From positions 1 to 64,000 of the forward strand of contig NZ_BNGS01000012.1 of NCBI RefSeq assembly GCF_014905555.1: 64,000 nt of DNA, read 5' to 3'. Position numbers and translations under genes: made by a program. This document shows, piece by piece, positions 54,052-62,276 of this stretch (its first letter is position 1; every line of letters starts with the position of its first letter). The DNA comes from Streptomyces sp. Y2F8-2 (GTDB lineage: Bacteria > Actinomycetota > Actinomycetes > Streptomycetales > Streptomycetaceae). The notes beneath the pieces were generated by a model, which saw only the letters and a program-made list of their open reading frames with translations, did not search any database and was not told where the DNA came from.

Positions 54052-54897
54052 ATGTCTGCGGAATCGGCCAGAACGATCGCGCTCCCCTCTGGTGAGGAGA
54101 TCGCGGCGCTCGGGCAGGGCACCTGGTACCTGGGCGAGGACCCGGCCCGGCGTGAACAGGAGATCGCCGCACTGCGGCTGGGCGTGGACCTGGGGATGAC
54201 CGTCGTCGACACGGCGGAGATGTACGGCGACGGCGCAACCGAGGAACTCGTCGGGGAGGCCCTCCGCGGACGCCGGGAGGAGGTCTTCCTCGTCAGCAAG
54301 GTGCTGCCAGGCCACGCCGACCGGAAGGGCACCGTCGCTGCCTGCGAGGGCAGCCTGCGGCGGCTCCGTACGGAACGGCTGGACCTGTACCTGCTGCACT
54401 GGCGGGGACGGTGGCCACTCGAGGAGACCCTGGCGGGATTCACCGACCTGATGGAGGCGGAGAAGATCCGTTACTGGGGCGTGAGCAATCTGGACGTGGC
54501 CGACATGGCCGAGCTGACCACCCTCCCCGGTGGCGACGCCTCGGCCGTCGACCAAGTGCTGTACAACCTCTCCCGGCGCGGCATCGAGTGGGATCTTCTC
54601 CCCTGGTGCCGCGAGGCCGGGGTGACGGTCATGGCCTACTCCCCGATCGAGCAGGGGCGGCTCCTGAAGGTCGAGGCACTGGATGCCGTGGCCCGGGCCC
54701 TCGGAGCCACGCCGACCCAGGTGGCACTCGCCTGGGTGCTGGAACAGGGGGTGACCGCGATCCCGCGTTCCGGATCACCCGACCACGTTCGGGAGAACCG
54801 CGGCGCGGTGGACCTCCACCTTCCCACCGAGGCGCTCGACGCCCTCGACGAGGCGTTCCCGCCACCCAGCGGGCCCACGCCCCTGGAGATGCTCTGA
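54052..54897 (+). CDS. Aldo/keto reductase
   Basis: 281 residues. Catalytic residues: Asp and Tyr in DTAEMYGDGA, Lys in LVSKVLPG, His in LYLLHWRGR. The GVSNLDVADM strand and the TPTQVALAWVLEQGV motif are family-typical. GGGAGG precedes the ATG. An FMN-reductase fragment follows 13 bases after its stop, with which it once formed an operon. Confidence 0.88.
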   Translation: MSAESARTIALPSGEEIAALGQGTWYLGEDPARREQEIAALRLGVDLGMTVVDTAEMYGDGATEELVGEALRGRREEVFLVSKVLPGHADRKGTVAACEGSLRRLRTERLDLYLLHWRGRWPLEETLAGFTDLMEAEKIRYWGVSNLDVADMAELTTLPGGDASAVDQVLYNLSRRGIEWDLLPWCREAGVTVMAYSPIEQGRLLKVEALDAVARALGATPTQVALAWVLEQGVTAIPRSGSPDHVRENRGAVDLHLPTEALDALDEAFPPPSGPTPLEML

Positions 54898-54910
54898 AGG
54901 AGTTGACAGG

Positions 54911-55165
54911 ATGACACGCCCGCTCGTCGTCGGAATGGGTGGTTCGCTGCGGTCCCCGTCGACCCGCCTCGCCGCACTGTGTGTGGCGGTCGAGGGGGCG
55001 GCCGATGCGGGCGCCGGCACTCTGGTGATCGACCTCAAGCGGCCGGCTCTTGCCCGAGACGCAAAACGTCCGCCCCTCGACCAGTGTGACGGTGGCCGCC
55101 GTGAGTACGGCCGGTTCCGTGTCCTCGATGGTGGCGCCGACCTCGTCGGTCATGGCTCCTTCTAG
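54911..55165 (+). pseudogene. 5' fragment of an NADPH-dependent FMN reductase
   Basis: The first about 45 residues (TRPLVVGMGGSLRSPSTRLA ... LVIDLKRPAL) match the N terminus of NADPH-dependent FMN reductases, whose normal length is near 180-200. From about 55045 the reading becomes the antisense of another gene's start and stops at 55165. AAGGAG precedes the ATG with good spacing, so the original gene start is intact. The 3' part is lost at a junction. Confidence 0.75.
55046..55153 (-). pseudogene. 5' fragment of a glycogen-debranching-type (amylo-alpha-1,6-glucosidase) gene
   Basis: Reading on the minus strand from ATG 55153, MTDEVGATIEDTEP then TVTLVEGRTFCVSGKS matches the N terminus of glycogen-debranching N-terminal-domain proteins (VTLVEGxxFCxS). 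AGAAGGAG stands just before the ATG, right after the stop of the DUF2267 gene at 55162, so this was the second gene of that operon. After about 36 residues the homology ends at the same point where the FMN-reductase fragment ends. Confidence in the family is moderate. Confidence 0.6.
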
Positions 55166-55746
55166 CCCGGGGCGCCGACGAGAGCCTCGAAGTCCCGGGG
55201 CAGCTGGGATATTACGTGGCGGAACTCGCCATCACTGACCGCGTCCCTCAGGGTGGTCAGCTCCGCCCGTACGCCCTCGCGGGCCTCGTCCGGGCTCACC
55301 CCTGCTCGCCTGCTCACCCGATTGATGAACTCGTCGAGTCCGAAGGGCTCGGCCTCCGGAGTGGGAGAGACCAGCGGTTCCTTCAGCGGCTTGGGCAGTT
55401 CGGACGCGAGGTCCTCCGCCTCACCCCTGGTGAGCCGCTCGGCCAGGGTTTCCAGGGTGGCACGGGTGAGGGGCTCCGCCTTCTCCGGGCCACACCCTGC
55501 CTGCTCCCGACGGGCGGAAAAACGGCGGGCTCCGTGGACCTCCGAGCACAAGTGCGGACGGCCTCCGCCACGGCAAAGGGGACACCGTCGCCGGTCTGCC
55601 GGATGTGCGTCAGGGCGCCGTGCCTGTGGGGCGCGGCCGGCTTTTCCGCCGTCGCGTTTCCGGTCGGCCCGGTCGGCCCGTTCGGCGTCGAGAGCGTTCG
55701 AGAGGGACGGCCGTACGGCTGACCGGGGGATGCCTGCGCATTCCAT
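55162..55746 (-). pseudogene. DUF2267 gene with lost or degraded N terminus
   Basis: The C-terminal part (about 55162-55495) is a clear DUF2267 (TRATLETLAERLTRGEAEDL, FINRVSRRAGVSPDEA, DAVSDGEFRHVISQLPRDF). The expected N-terminal helix (about 20 residues before TRATLETL) is not found in any frame upstream, and the open frame to 55746 encodes Arg-rich, non-family sequence. Either it starts at an unusual codon or the 5' end is damaged. It is a paralogue of the gene at 51150. Confidence 0.55.
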
Positions 55747-55901
55747 GCTGCTCTGCCAGGGTAGGAGGGGGTGTTCTTTTTCGGCCTCGGGTGCGGAGGC
55801 GCTCAGCAGGCGGGCTCTGCGAATCTCGACCGGTAACAGCCGATGGCGGCGCCGGCGGGAGCGAACGACGCCGTCCGGTTCCCGGTGAGGAGGCGAGAGG
55901 C

Positions 55902-56351
55902 ATGACCGTGATGGGTGTGTCGAAGTTCGAGAGGTTCTTCCGCGCCGCCGCAGGCCTCGACGTGGACAAGAACGACCTGAAGCGGTACGGCGACTTCGTC
56001 GACGCCAAGCTCTACGACCTCCTGGTCGTCGGCCAGGCGTCGGCCAAGGCCAACGGCCGGGATACCGTCGAACCGTGGGACCTACCGATCACCAAGGGCC
56101 TCCAGGAGAGCATCCACCGGTTCCGGCGGCTCGACGAGGAGGTCGAGCTGAAGCCGATCGTGGAACAGCTCGCCGCGCACCCTCCCCTCGACAGGACACC
56201 CACCCACGAGACCGAAGAGCGCTACCCCGAGATCATCGGCGGTCTCAGCGTCGCCCTCGCCGAGACGTTCAAAATCATGTACCCGGATGTCAAGAACCCG
56301 CAGACCAGCCACTGGGACAGCGTGACCGCGGTGTTCGACCGGCTGCTGTAG
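55902..56351 (+). CDS. DUF1931 protein (histone-fold-like)
   Basis: 149 residues. FERFFRAAAGLDVDKNDLKR then KLYDLLVVGQASAKANGRDT and a second half (ERYPEIIGGLSVALAETFKI) match DUF1931, a family whose crystal-known members have a doubled histone fold. The role is unknown; DNA binding or protection in stress is an inference from the fold. The ATG at 55902 follows GAGAGG and GGAGG. It stands beside the other stress genes. Confidence 0.85.
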   Translation: MTVMGVSKFERFFRAAAGLDVDKNDLKRYGDFVDAKLYDLLVVGQASAKANGRDTVEPWDLPITKGLQESIHRFRRLDEEVELKPIVEQLAAHPPLDRTPTHETEERYPEIIGGLSVALAETFKIMYPDVKNPQTSHWDSVTAVFDRLL

Positions 56352-56848
56352 CGGTCGCGCCCCGGTGCATGTCACCGATCTGAACTGACATGCCGGGCGG
56401 GGGCCGGAAGGAGACGGGAGCCTTTGTCGAGGCCGGGGTCGCGCCGCAGATGCTCGAGGATTCGCGATTGCCCTCTCAGCGCGGCTGGTCTCCTGGGCCG
56501 GGAAAATCACGCCTGATTTCTCCCACGCAACGGCCTCGGATTCGGAATGCCGTTTCGGGCAGGCAGATGAGGGATTGCGCGCCGAGAGGGTGAAGGAAGT
56601 CCTCGATGCGCGTGTCGATGAACAAGGCAGCAGACGGATACCAGCACCTCGACGCCCGCGACGACGGCTGGACCGAAGTCGTCCTCCACCCGGACGGCAG
56701 CTCCGGCTGGTCGCGCGCGCATACACGCTCGGGGCACCCTCGGCCGCGCCTTGCAGTCCCCGGTCCGGGAAAGGGATCCGGACGGGCCCTGCCGGGTGTC
56801 CCTGCCACTCGTGTCGTACAACCAGCGACTCGTGAAGGGAGCCGCATC
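56352..56848. other. Gap with an alcohol dehydrogenase remnant
   Basis: 497 bases between the DUF1931 and DJ-1 genes. Apart from the remnant at 56606-56710, no gene or strong hairpin is seen. Confidence 0.6.
56606..56710 (+). pseudogene. 3' remnant of a zinc alcohol (formaldehyde) dehydrogenase
   Basis: MNKAADGYQHLDARDDGW then TEVVLHPDGSSG matches the end of the glutathione-independent formaldehyde dehydrogenase family and is close to the C terminus of the intact gene at 41145-42320 (YEHFDARDEGWTKVVLHPNG). The rest of the gene is absent. The frame runs on without a stop into the DJ-1 gene. Confidence 0.75.
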
Positions 56849-57415
56849 ATGACACAGGAACTGCGGGGGATGCGGGTGGGGATTCTGGCCGCCGACGGCG
56901 TCGAGCGCGTGGAACTCGACCAGCCGCGCGGTGCGCTGCAGGGCGCAGGGGCGAAGACCGAGATCGTCTCGCTCCATCCCGGCGAGATCCAGGCCCGCCA
57001 GTTCGACCTCAACGCGGCGGGAACCTTCCCTGTGGACCGCCTGGTCGCCGACGCCTCCGTCGACGACTACCACGCCCTGCTCCTGCCCGGCGGCACCATG
57101 AACCCCGACCAGCTGCGCATGGACCGCGACGCGGTGCAGTTCGTCAGGGACTTCATGGCCAGCGGGAAACCGGTCGCATCGATCTGCCACGGCCCGTGGA
57201 CCCTGGCGGAGGCCGACGCCGTGCGCGGTCGCCGCCTGACGTCCTGGCCCAGCATCCGCACCGACCTGCGCAACGCCGGCGCGGAGGTCGTCGCCGACCA
57301 GGAGGTGGTCGTCGACGGGCAGCTGGTCACCAGCCGCGGCCCGGCCGACCTGCCTGCCTTCTGCGCCGCCGTCGTGGAGCAGTTCGCCCGGGCGCACCAC
57401 CCCATGCCCGGCTGA
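56849..57415 (+). CDS. DJ-1/PfpI-family protein (type 1 glutamine-amidotransferase-like)
   Basis: 188 residues. MRVGILAADGVERVELDQP opens the fold; the nucleophile elbow is VASICHGPWTL (Cys in ICHG), with Glu in VERVELDQP. Family members are proteases, glyoxalases or stress deglycase-like proteins. AAGGGAG precedes the ATG at 56849, so the upstream in-frame sequence (an old gene's end) is not part of it. Probably a stress-protection enzyme. Confidence 0.87.
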   Translation: MTQELRGMRVGILAADGVERVELDQPRGALQGAGAKTEIVSLHPGEIQARQFDLNAAGTFPVDRLVADASVDDYHALLLPGGTMNPDQLRMDRDAVQFVRDFMASGKPVASICHGPWTLAEADAVRGRRLTSWPSIRTDLRNAGAEVVADQEVVVDGQLVTSRGPADLPAFCAAVVEQFARAHHPMPG

Positions 57416-57851
57416 ACCCAACGGCCTGGCCGCGGAGAGAGCAGGCGGTGCACGGTGGAGGTGGGCCCGCTCTCCACCCCACCGGCCGGTCAGCCGTGGC
57501 GGTCGCCTCCGTACGGCCGCCGGCCCGTAGCGTCGCGCAGCCGCGTCGAATGTCGCCACGGGATCAGGATCGCCGCGGTGCGCCGTACCAGCCTGGAGTG
57601 GAGGAAGGGGTCGGTCCTGCGTCCCGGGTGGGAACCAGGACTCGGAACATCCGTGAACCCCGCTACCTCACGCCGGGCCGAACCGTGAGGTACCCCGCCG
57701 CGAACCCGAATCGTCGTCCCGCCTCCTGTCCTCGCAGACCGACCGCCGGTGCCACTTTTGGACCCGCTGGGCGCAGGCGGGGTGACCGGGCGAACAGCCA
57801 CTCTGGGACCTGTCGGGACCGCTCGGCGGTCCGTCGGCGGAAGGAGTGGCC
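57416..57851. other. Upstream gap of the chaperone operon
   Basis: 436 bases with no gene. It probably contains the promoter for the general-stress and chaperone genes. I see no HspR-type CTTGAGT...ACTCAAG box, but an 8-bp inverted repeat at 57664-57692 (listed). Confidence 0.55.
57664..57692. promoter_or_regulatory. Inverted repeat upstream of the chaperone cluster (candidate operator)
   Basis: TACCTCAC (57664-57671) and GTGAGGTA (57685-57692) are a perfect 8-bp inverted pair with a 13-base spacer, about 160 bases before the general-stress gene. Confidence 0.5.
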
Positions 57852-58379
57852 ATGACCGAGCAGGCCCGCAGGGCCGTTGCCTCGTACTCGACGTACCAGG
57901 AAGCCGAACATGCCGTCGATCACCTCGCCGACCAGGGCTTTCCCGTTGAGAAGGTGGCGATCATCGGTCGGGACATGCGCCTGGTCGAACAAGTGATCGG
58001 TCGAATGGGGTACGGCGAGGCCGCCCTCCACGGCGCAGCCACCGGAGCGCTGCCCGGCGTACTCGTCGGCTGGATCTTCGGGCTGCTGAACTGGCTGAAT
58101 CCGGTCGTCTCCGGTCTGCTCCTCGCCCTGTACGGGCTGATCTTCGGAGCGGTCGTCGGTGCGCTGCTCGGCGTGCTGTTGCACGCGGCCCAGGGCGGCC
58201 GCAGGAACTTCGCCTCGGTCCGCTCGATGGAGCCCAGCCGGTACGACGTCGTGGTGGACGAGGACGTCGCCGATGAGGCCGTCCGGCTGGTCGCCGGGCT
58301 GGACAGCAGGGCCGGCGCGAACACGGGGAGTGCCTCCTCCAGGGGCGGCCGCCCGCGCAGCGGCCCCGCCCCCAGCTGA
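57852..58379 (+). CDS. General-stress membrane protein (17M-like)
   Basis: 175 residues. The N-terminal domain (ASYSTYQEAEHAVDHL) is the general-stress 17M type; two hydrophobic stretches follow (LPGVLVGWIFGLL, VSGLLLALYGLIFGAVVGALL). A short C-terminal Ser/Gly/Pro tail. AAGGAG lies 5 bases before the ATG at 57852, preferred over the GTG at 57846. First gene before dnaK, probably co-expressed. Confidence 0.82.
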   Translation: MTEQARRAVASYSTYQEAEHAVDHLADQGFPVEKVAIIGRDMRLVEQVIGRMGYGEAALHGAATGALPGVLVGWIFGLLNWLNPVVSGLLLALYGLIFGAVVGALLGVLLHAAQGGRRNFASVRSMEPSRYDVVVDEDVADEAVRLVAGLDSRAGANTGSASSRGGRPRSGPAPS

Positions 58380-58460
58380 ACGAGTTTCGAAGCCGGGCGG
58401 ACAGGGCCCGGAGGATGAACGGTCGCCGACGGACGTCGACCGCCGCGGAAGGAGTTCCTC

Positions 58461-60365
58461 ATGGCCAAGGCAGTGGGCATCGACCTGGGCACCACCAACT
58501 CGGTGATCGCGGTGTGGGAGGGCGGCGAGCCGTCCGTCGTGCCCAACAGCGAGGGCAACCGCACGACACCGTCCGTCGTGGCCTTCACCGACACCGGCGA
58601 GCGCCTGGTGGGCCAGCTGGCCCGCCGCCAGGCGATCCTCAATCCCAAGGGCACCATCTACTCGGCCAAGCGGTTCATCGGCCGGCACTTCGACGAGATC
58701 CCCGACGAGGCCAAGGCCGTCGCCTACGACGTCGTCCCGGGAGAGAACGGCGAGGCCCGCTTCAAGGTGCGTGACAAGCTGTACGCGCCTGAGGAGATCA
58801 GTGCCCTGGTGCTGCGCAAACTCGCCGACGACGCCTCCAAGCAGCTGGGGGAACGGGTCACGGAGGCGGTCATCACGGTGCCCGCCTACTTCAACGACGC
58901 CCAGCGCACCGCGACCCGTGATGCCGGACGGATCGCGGGACTGGAAGTGCTGCGGATCATCAACGAGCCGACTGCGGCCGCCCTCGCGTACGGCATGGAC
59001 AAGAAGCAGCACGAGACCGTTCTCGTCTTCGACCTGGGCGGCGGCACCTTCGACGTGAGCATCCTCGATGTCGGCGACGGCGTGGTCGAGGTGCGTTCCA
59101 CGGCGGGTGACAGCCATCTGGGCGGCGACGACTTCGACCGGCGTCTGGTCGACTACCTCGCGGACGACTTCCAGAAGGAGAACGGCATCGACCTGCGCAA
59201 GGACCCGCAGGCGCTGCAACGCCTGTTCGAGGCGGCCGAGAAGGCCAAGACCGAGCTCAGCTCCGTCACCCAGACCCAGGTCAGCCTGCCGTTCATCACC
59301 GCCGACGCCTCCGGGCCCAAGCATCTCACCGACTCGATCATGCGGTCCACGTTCGAGCAGATCACCGGCGACCTGGTGGAGCGCTGCCTCGGTCCGGTCC
59401 AGCAGGCCATGGCCGACGCCAAGGTCAGCGAGAGCGACATCGACGAGGTCATCCTCGTCGGCGGTTCCACCCGCATCCCCGCCGTCCAGGCCCTGGTGCG
59501 TCGACTGACCGGCGGCAAGGACCCCAACATGAGCGTCAACCCCGATGAGGTCGTGGCCCTGGGTGCCGCGATCCAGGCCGGGGTGCTCAAGGGCGAGGTC
59601 AAGGACGTCCTGCTGCTCGACGTCACCCCCCTGTCCCTGGGCGTGGAGACGCGCGGCGGAGTGATGACGAAGATCATCGAGCGGAACACCACCATCCCGG
59701 TGCGCCGCAGCGAGACCTTCTCCACCGCCGAGGACAACCAGCCGGCCGTCGACATCGTCGTCCTCCAGGGCGAGCGCGAGCGGGCCGCCGACAACCGGGT
59801 CCTCGGCCGGTTCCAGCTCACCGACATCCGGCCGGCGCCGCGGGGCGAACCGCAGATCGAGGTCACCTTCGACATCGACGCCAACGGCATCCTCAACGTC
59901 AGCGCGCGCGACAAGGACACCGGCAAGGAACAGGGCATCACCATCAGCGAGAGCTCCAACCTGGACCGGAGCGAGGTCGAACGCATGGTCCAGGAAGCCG
60001 AAAGCAACCGGGGCCAGGACCAGGCACTCCGCGAGGCCGTCGACGCCCGCAACGAACTCGACGCGATCGCCTACCAGGTCGAAAAGCGCCTGAACGAACT
60101 GGCCGACGCCGCGCCCGCGCACGAAAAGGCGCGCGCCGAGATGCTGGTGGCCGAGGCCCGCGACGCGGTCAAGAACGAGGCCGGAGTGGACAAGGTCAGG
60201 CCGCTGATCTCCGAACTCCAGCAGGTCTACGCCGGGCTCGCCGCCCACCAGGCCGAAGCCGCGGCGGCGAGTGGTCCGTCGGACACCACCGGGCCGGACG
60301 GCGCCGGGCAGGGCGGTGCCGGCGCCGACGAAGACGTGATCGACGCCGAGTTCGACAAGGGCTGA
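58461..60365 (+). CDS. dnaK: Chaperone DnaK (Hsp70)
   Basis: 634 residues. The ATPase domain (about 1-380) has GIDLGTTNSVIAVWEGG, VFDLGGGTFDVSILD and GGSTRIPAVQ; the linker DVLLLDVTPLSLGVETRGG joins the substrate domain; the C terminus ends DEDVIDAEFDKG. AAGGAG precedes the ATG. It binds exposed hydrophobic stretches of unfolding proteins in an ATP-driven cycle with GrpE and CbpA. Because it is grouped with CbpA/CbpM rather than a zinc-finger DnaJ plus HspR, this is probably a second, stress-specific copy (inference). Confidence 0.95.
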   Translation: MAKAVGIDLGTTNSVIAVWEGGEPSVVPNSEGNRTTPSVVAFTDTGERLVGQLARRQAILNPKGTIYSAKRFIGRHFDEIPDEAKAVAYDVVPGENGEARFKVRDKLYAPEEISALVLRKLADDASKQLGERVTEAVITVPAYFNDAQRTATRDAGRIAGLEVLRIINEPTAAALAYGMDKKQHETVLVFDLGGGTFDVSILDVGDGVVEVRSTAGDSHLGGDDFDRRLVDYLADDFQKENGIDLRKDPQALQRLFEAAEKAKTELSSVTQTQVSLPFITADASGPKHLTDSIMRSTFEQITGDLVERCLGPVQQAMADAKVSESDIDEVILVGGSTRIPAVQALVRRLTGGKDPNMSVNPDEVVALGAAIQAGVLKGEVKDVLLLDVTPLSLGVETRGGVMTKIIERNTTIPVRRSETFSTAEDNQPAVDIVVLQGERERAADNRVLGRFQLTDIRPAPRGEPQIEVTFDIDANGILNVSARDKDTGKEQGITISESSNLDRSEVERMVQEAESNRGQDQALREAVDARNELDAIAYQVEKRLNELADAAPAHEKARAEMLVAEARDAVKNEAGVDKVRPLISELQQVYAGLAAHQAEAAAASGPSDTTGPDGAGQGGAGADEDVIDAEFDKG

Positions 60366-60375
60366 GGTGCCGGCC

Positions 60376-60960
60376 ATGCCGATTTCTCCCCAGGACCGAT
60401 CGTCCGACCTACCGCCCGAAGGCGCCGGACAACCGCCGCAGGGCCACCTGCCCGAGCCCGCGCCGCCGACCACGCAGGCCGAACCGGGGCCCGACGCGGC
60501 CACCGGTCCGGCCGGGGTCGAGGACGAGTACGCGGCCGCGCTGAAAGAGGTCGAGGACCGCTGGCGGCGTGCTCTCGCCGATCTGGACAACCTGCGCAAG
60601 CGACACGCCAGGGAACTGGACCGGGAGCGCGCGCTCGAACGCGCCCGCACGGCCGCGGCCTTCCTTCCCGTCGTCGACAACCTCGAACTGGCCCTGAACC
60701 ACGCGGGCTCCGACCCCGGGGCGATCGTCGAGGGGGTTCGCGCCGTGCGCGACCAGGCCGTGTCCATCCTCGAACGCCTTGGTTACGAGCGTCACGCCGA
60801 GACCGGCGTCCCGTTCGACCCCTCCCGGCACGAGGTCGTCGGCGTGGTCCAGGACCCCGACGCCGAACCGAACACCGTGGCGCAGGTGCTGCGCCCCGGC
60901 TACGGCGAGGCCGAGCGGCAGCTGAGGCCGGCCGCCGTGACCGTCGCCAAGCGGGAGTGA
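60376..60960 (+). CDS. grpE: Nucleotide exchange factor GrpE
   Basis: 194 residues. The acidic, Pro-rich N terminus is followed by a long coiled coil (EEVEDRWRRALADLDNLRKR type) and the C-terminal beta domain (GVPFDPSRHEVVGVVQDP, EPNTVAQVLRPGY). ATG 60376 was preferred over GTG 60367 because GAGG is placed 8 bases before it. It releases ADP from DnaK. Confidence 0.9.
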   Translation: MPISPQDRSSDLPPEGAGQPPQGHLPEPAPPTTQAEPGPDAATGPAGVEDEYAAALKEVEDRWRRALADLDNLRKRHARELDRERALERARTAAAFLPVVDNLELALNHAGSDPGAIVEGVRAVRDQAVSILERLGYERHAETGVPFDPSRHEVVGVVQDPDAEPNTVAQVLRPGYGEAERQLRPAAVTVAKRE

Positions 60961-60966
60961 GCGGCC

Positions 60967-61905
60967 ATGGCACGCGACTTCTACGAGGTTCTCGGGGTCC
61001 CGCGAGACGCCGACAAGGACGAGATCCAGCGGGCGTATCGCAAGCTGGCCCGCAAGTACCACCCGGACGTCAACAAGGACCCCGCGGCGGAGGAGCGGTT
61101 CAAGGAGATCAACGAGGCCTTCAGTGTCCTGTCCGACCCCGACCAGCGGGCCCGTTACGACCGTTTCGGCGAGGACTTCCGGAAGGTCCCCGAGGACTGG
61201 GAGGAGCGGGTCGGTGCCGGCGCGGGACCCGGCGGCGGCTTCCGCTGGTCCACCGGGGACGGCCCCCGGGTCCGGTACGCCACCAGCGGCTTCGGCGCGG
61301 AGGGCGTCGACGTCGACGACCTGTTCGGCTCGTTCTTCGGGGGCGCCGGACGGGTGCGTGTCCCCGGAGCCGACCAGGAGGCCGAACTGCCGCTCACCGT
61401 CGAGGAGGCCTACCGCGGAGGTCATCGCACCGTCACGCTCGCCGGTCCCACCGGGCAGCCGCGGCGGTACGAGGTCGACGTGCCACCGGGTGTCACCGAC
61501 GGGCAGCGTATCCGGCTGGCGGGCGAGGGCGGCCGGGGCAACGGTGACGCCCCCGCGGGGGACCTGTACCTGCGGGTGCGGATCCAGCCGCACCCCCAGT
61601 TCCGCCTCGACGGCCGGGACGTGTACGTGCAGCTTCCGGTCACACCCTGGGAGGCCGCGCTGGGCGCGACGGTTCCGGTGCCCACGCCGAGCGGGGCGAC
61701 GGCGAAGGTCAGCGTGCCCGCGGGCTCGTCCAGCGGCCGGCGGCTGCGGCTGCGCGGTGAGGGCATGCCGAACCCGCACGGCACGAACGGCAATCTCTAC
61801 GCCGAGCTCCGGATCATGGTGCCGTCCAGGCTCAGCGACCGGGAGCGCGCACTCTTCGAGGAGCTCGCCGCCGTCTCCTCGTTCGACCCCAGGAGGACAC
61901 GATGA
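60967..61905 (+). CDS. cbpA: DnaJ-class co-chaperone CbpA-like
   Basis: 312 residues. The J domain (DFYEVLGVPRDADKDEIQRA, HPD at YHPDVNK) is followed by a Gly-rich linker and a C-terminal substrate domain (VPPGVTDGQRIRLAGEG). There is no CxxCxGxG zinc-finger region, which marks class B/CbpA. It stimulates DnaK ATPase. The symbol is by class, not by proven orthology. Confidence 0.87.
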   Translation: MARDFYEVLGVPRDADKDEIQRAYRKLARKYHPDVNKDPAAEERFKEINEAFSVLSDPDQRARYDRFGEDFRKVPEDWEERVGAGAGPGGGFRWSTGDGPRVRYATSGFGAEGVDVDDLFGSFFGGAGRVRVPGADQEAELPLTVEEAYRGGHRTVTLAGPTGQPRRYEVDVPPGVTDGQRIRLAGEGGRGNGDAPAGDLYLRVRIQPHPQFRLDGRDVYVQLPVTPWEAALGATVPVPTPSGATAKVSVPAGSSSGRRLRLRGEGMPNPHGTNGNLYAELRIMVPSRLSDRERALFEELAAVSSFDPRRTR

Positions 61906-62266
61906 GTGACCCACGCGCCGGGGCGCGCCCGGCGTCTCGGCTGACAACTCCCGCGCCGGCACGCGTCCGGTACGCGATCGTGCCGGTGCCCAGGCTCTCC
62001 CTGCAGACCGTGGCCCGCCGCTCCGGGGTCCATCCCGACCTCATCCGCCGGTTCGTCGCTCTGGGCCTGGTCGAGGCCGAGCGCGACGCCTCCGGAGGGC
62101 TGGTGTTCGAACCCACGGCACCGGCCGCCCTTGCCCGCGTCCAGCGGCTGCGCACCGGGCTGTGCCTCAACTACGCATCCATCGGCCTGGTGCTCGACCT
62201 GCTGGACCGCATCAGCATGCTCGAAGCCGCCCTGCGCCGCGCCGGTACGAGGAGTGAAACACCCCC

Positions 62267-62276
<10 letters not shown>
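61902..62276 (+). CDS. CbpM-like chaperone modulator (MerR-type HTH)
   Basis: 124 residues. RLSLQTVARRSGVHPDLIRR is a MerR-like helix-turn-helix, and a helical C terminus (NYASIGLVLDLLDRISMLEA) follows, as in CbpM, which binds the J domain of CbpA. HspR is the main alternative because it also carries a MerR HTH and sits after DnaJ in Streptomyces; the position right after a CbpA-class gene favours CbpM. ATGA overlap with cbpA. Confidence 0.75.

Noticed and set aside
56606..57415. A single 269-residue gene covering the dehydrogenase remnant and the DJ-1 protein
   Set aside because: The DJ-1 part has its own ribosome site and ATG; the upstream part is homologous to another family's C terminus.
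57740..57840. GGGACC-like motifs as DosR/DevR boxes upstream of the stress operon
   Set aside because: The repeats are direct rather than palindromic and do not fit the box well.
60967..61905. DnaJ lacking its zinc finger as a broken gene
   Set aside because: The length and domain order are those of the CbpA class, which naturally lacks it.
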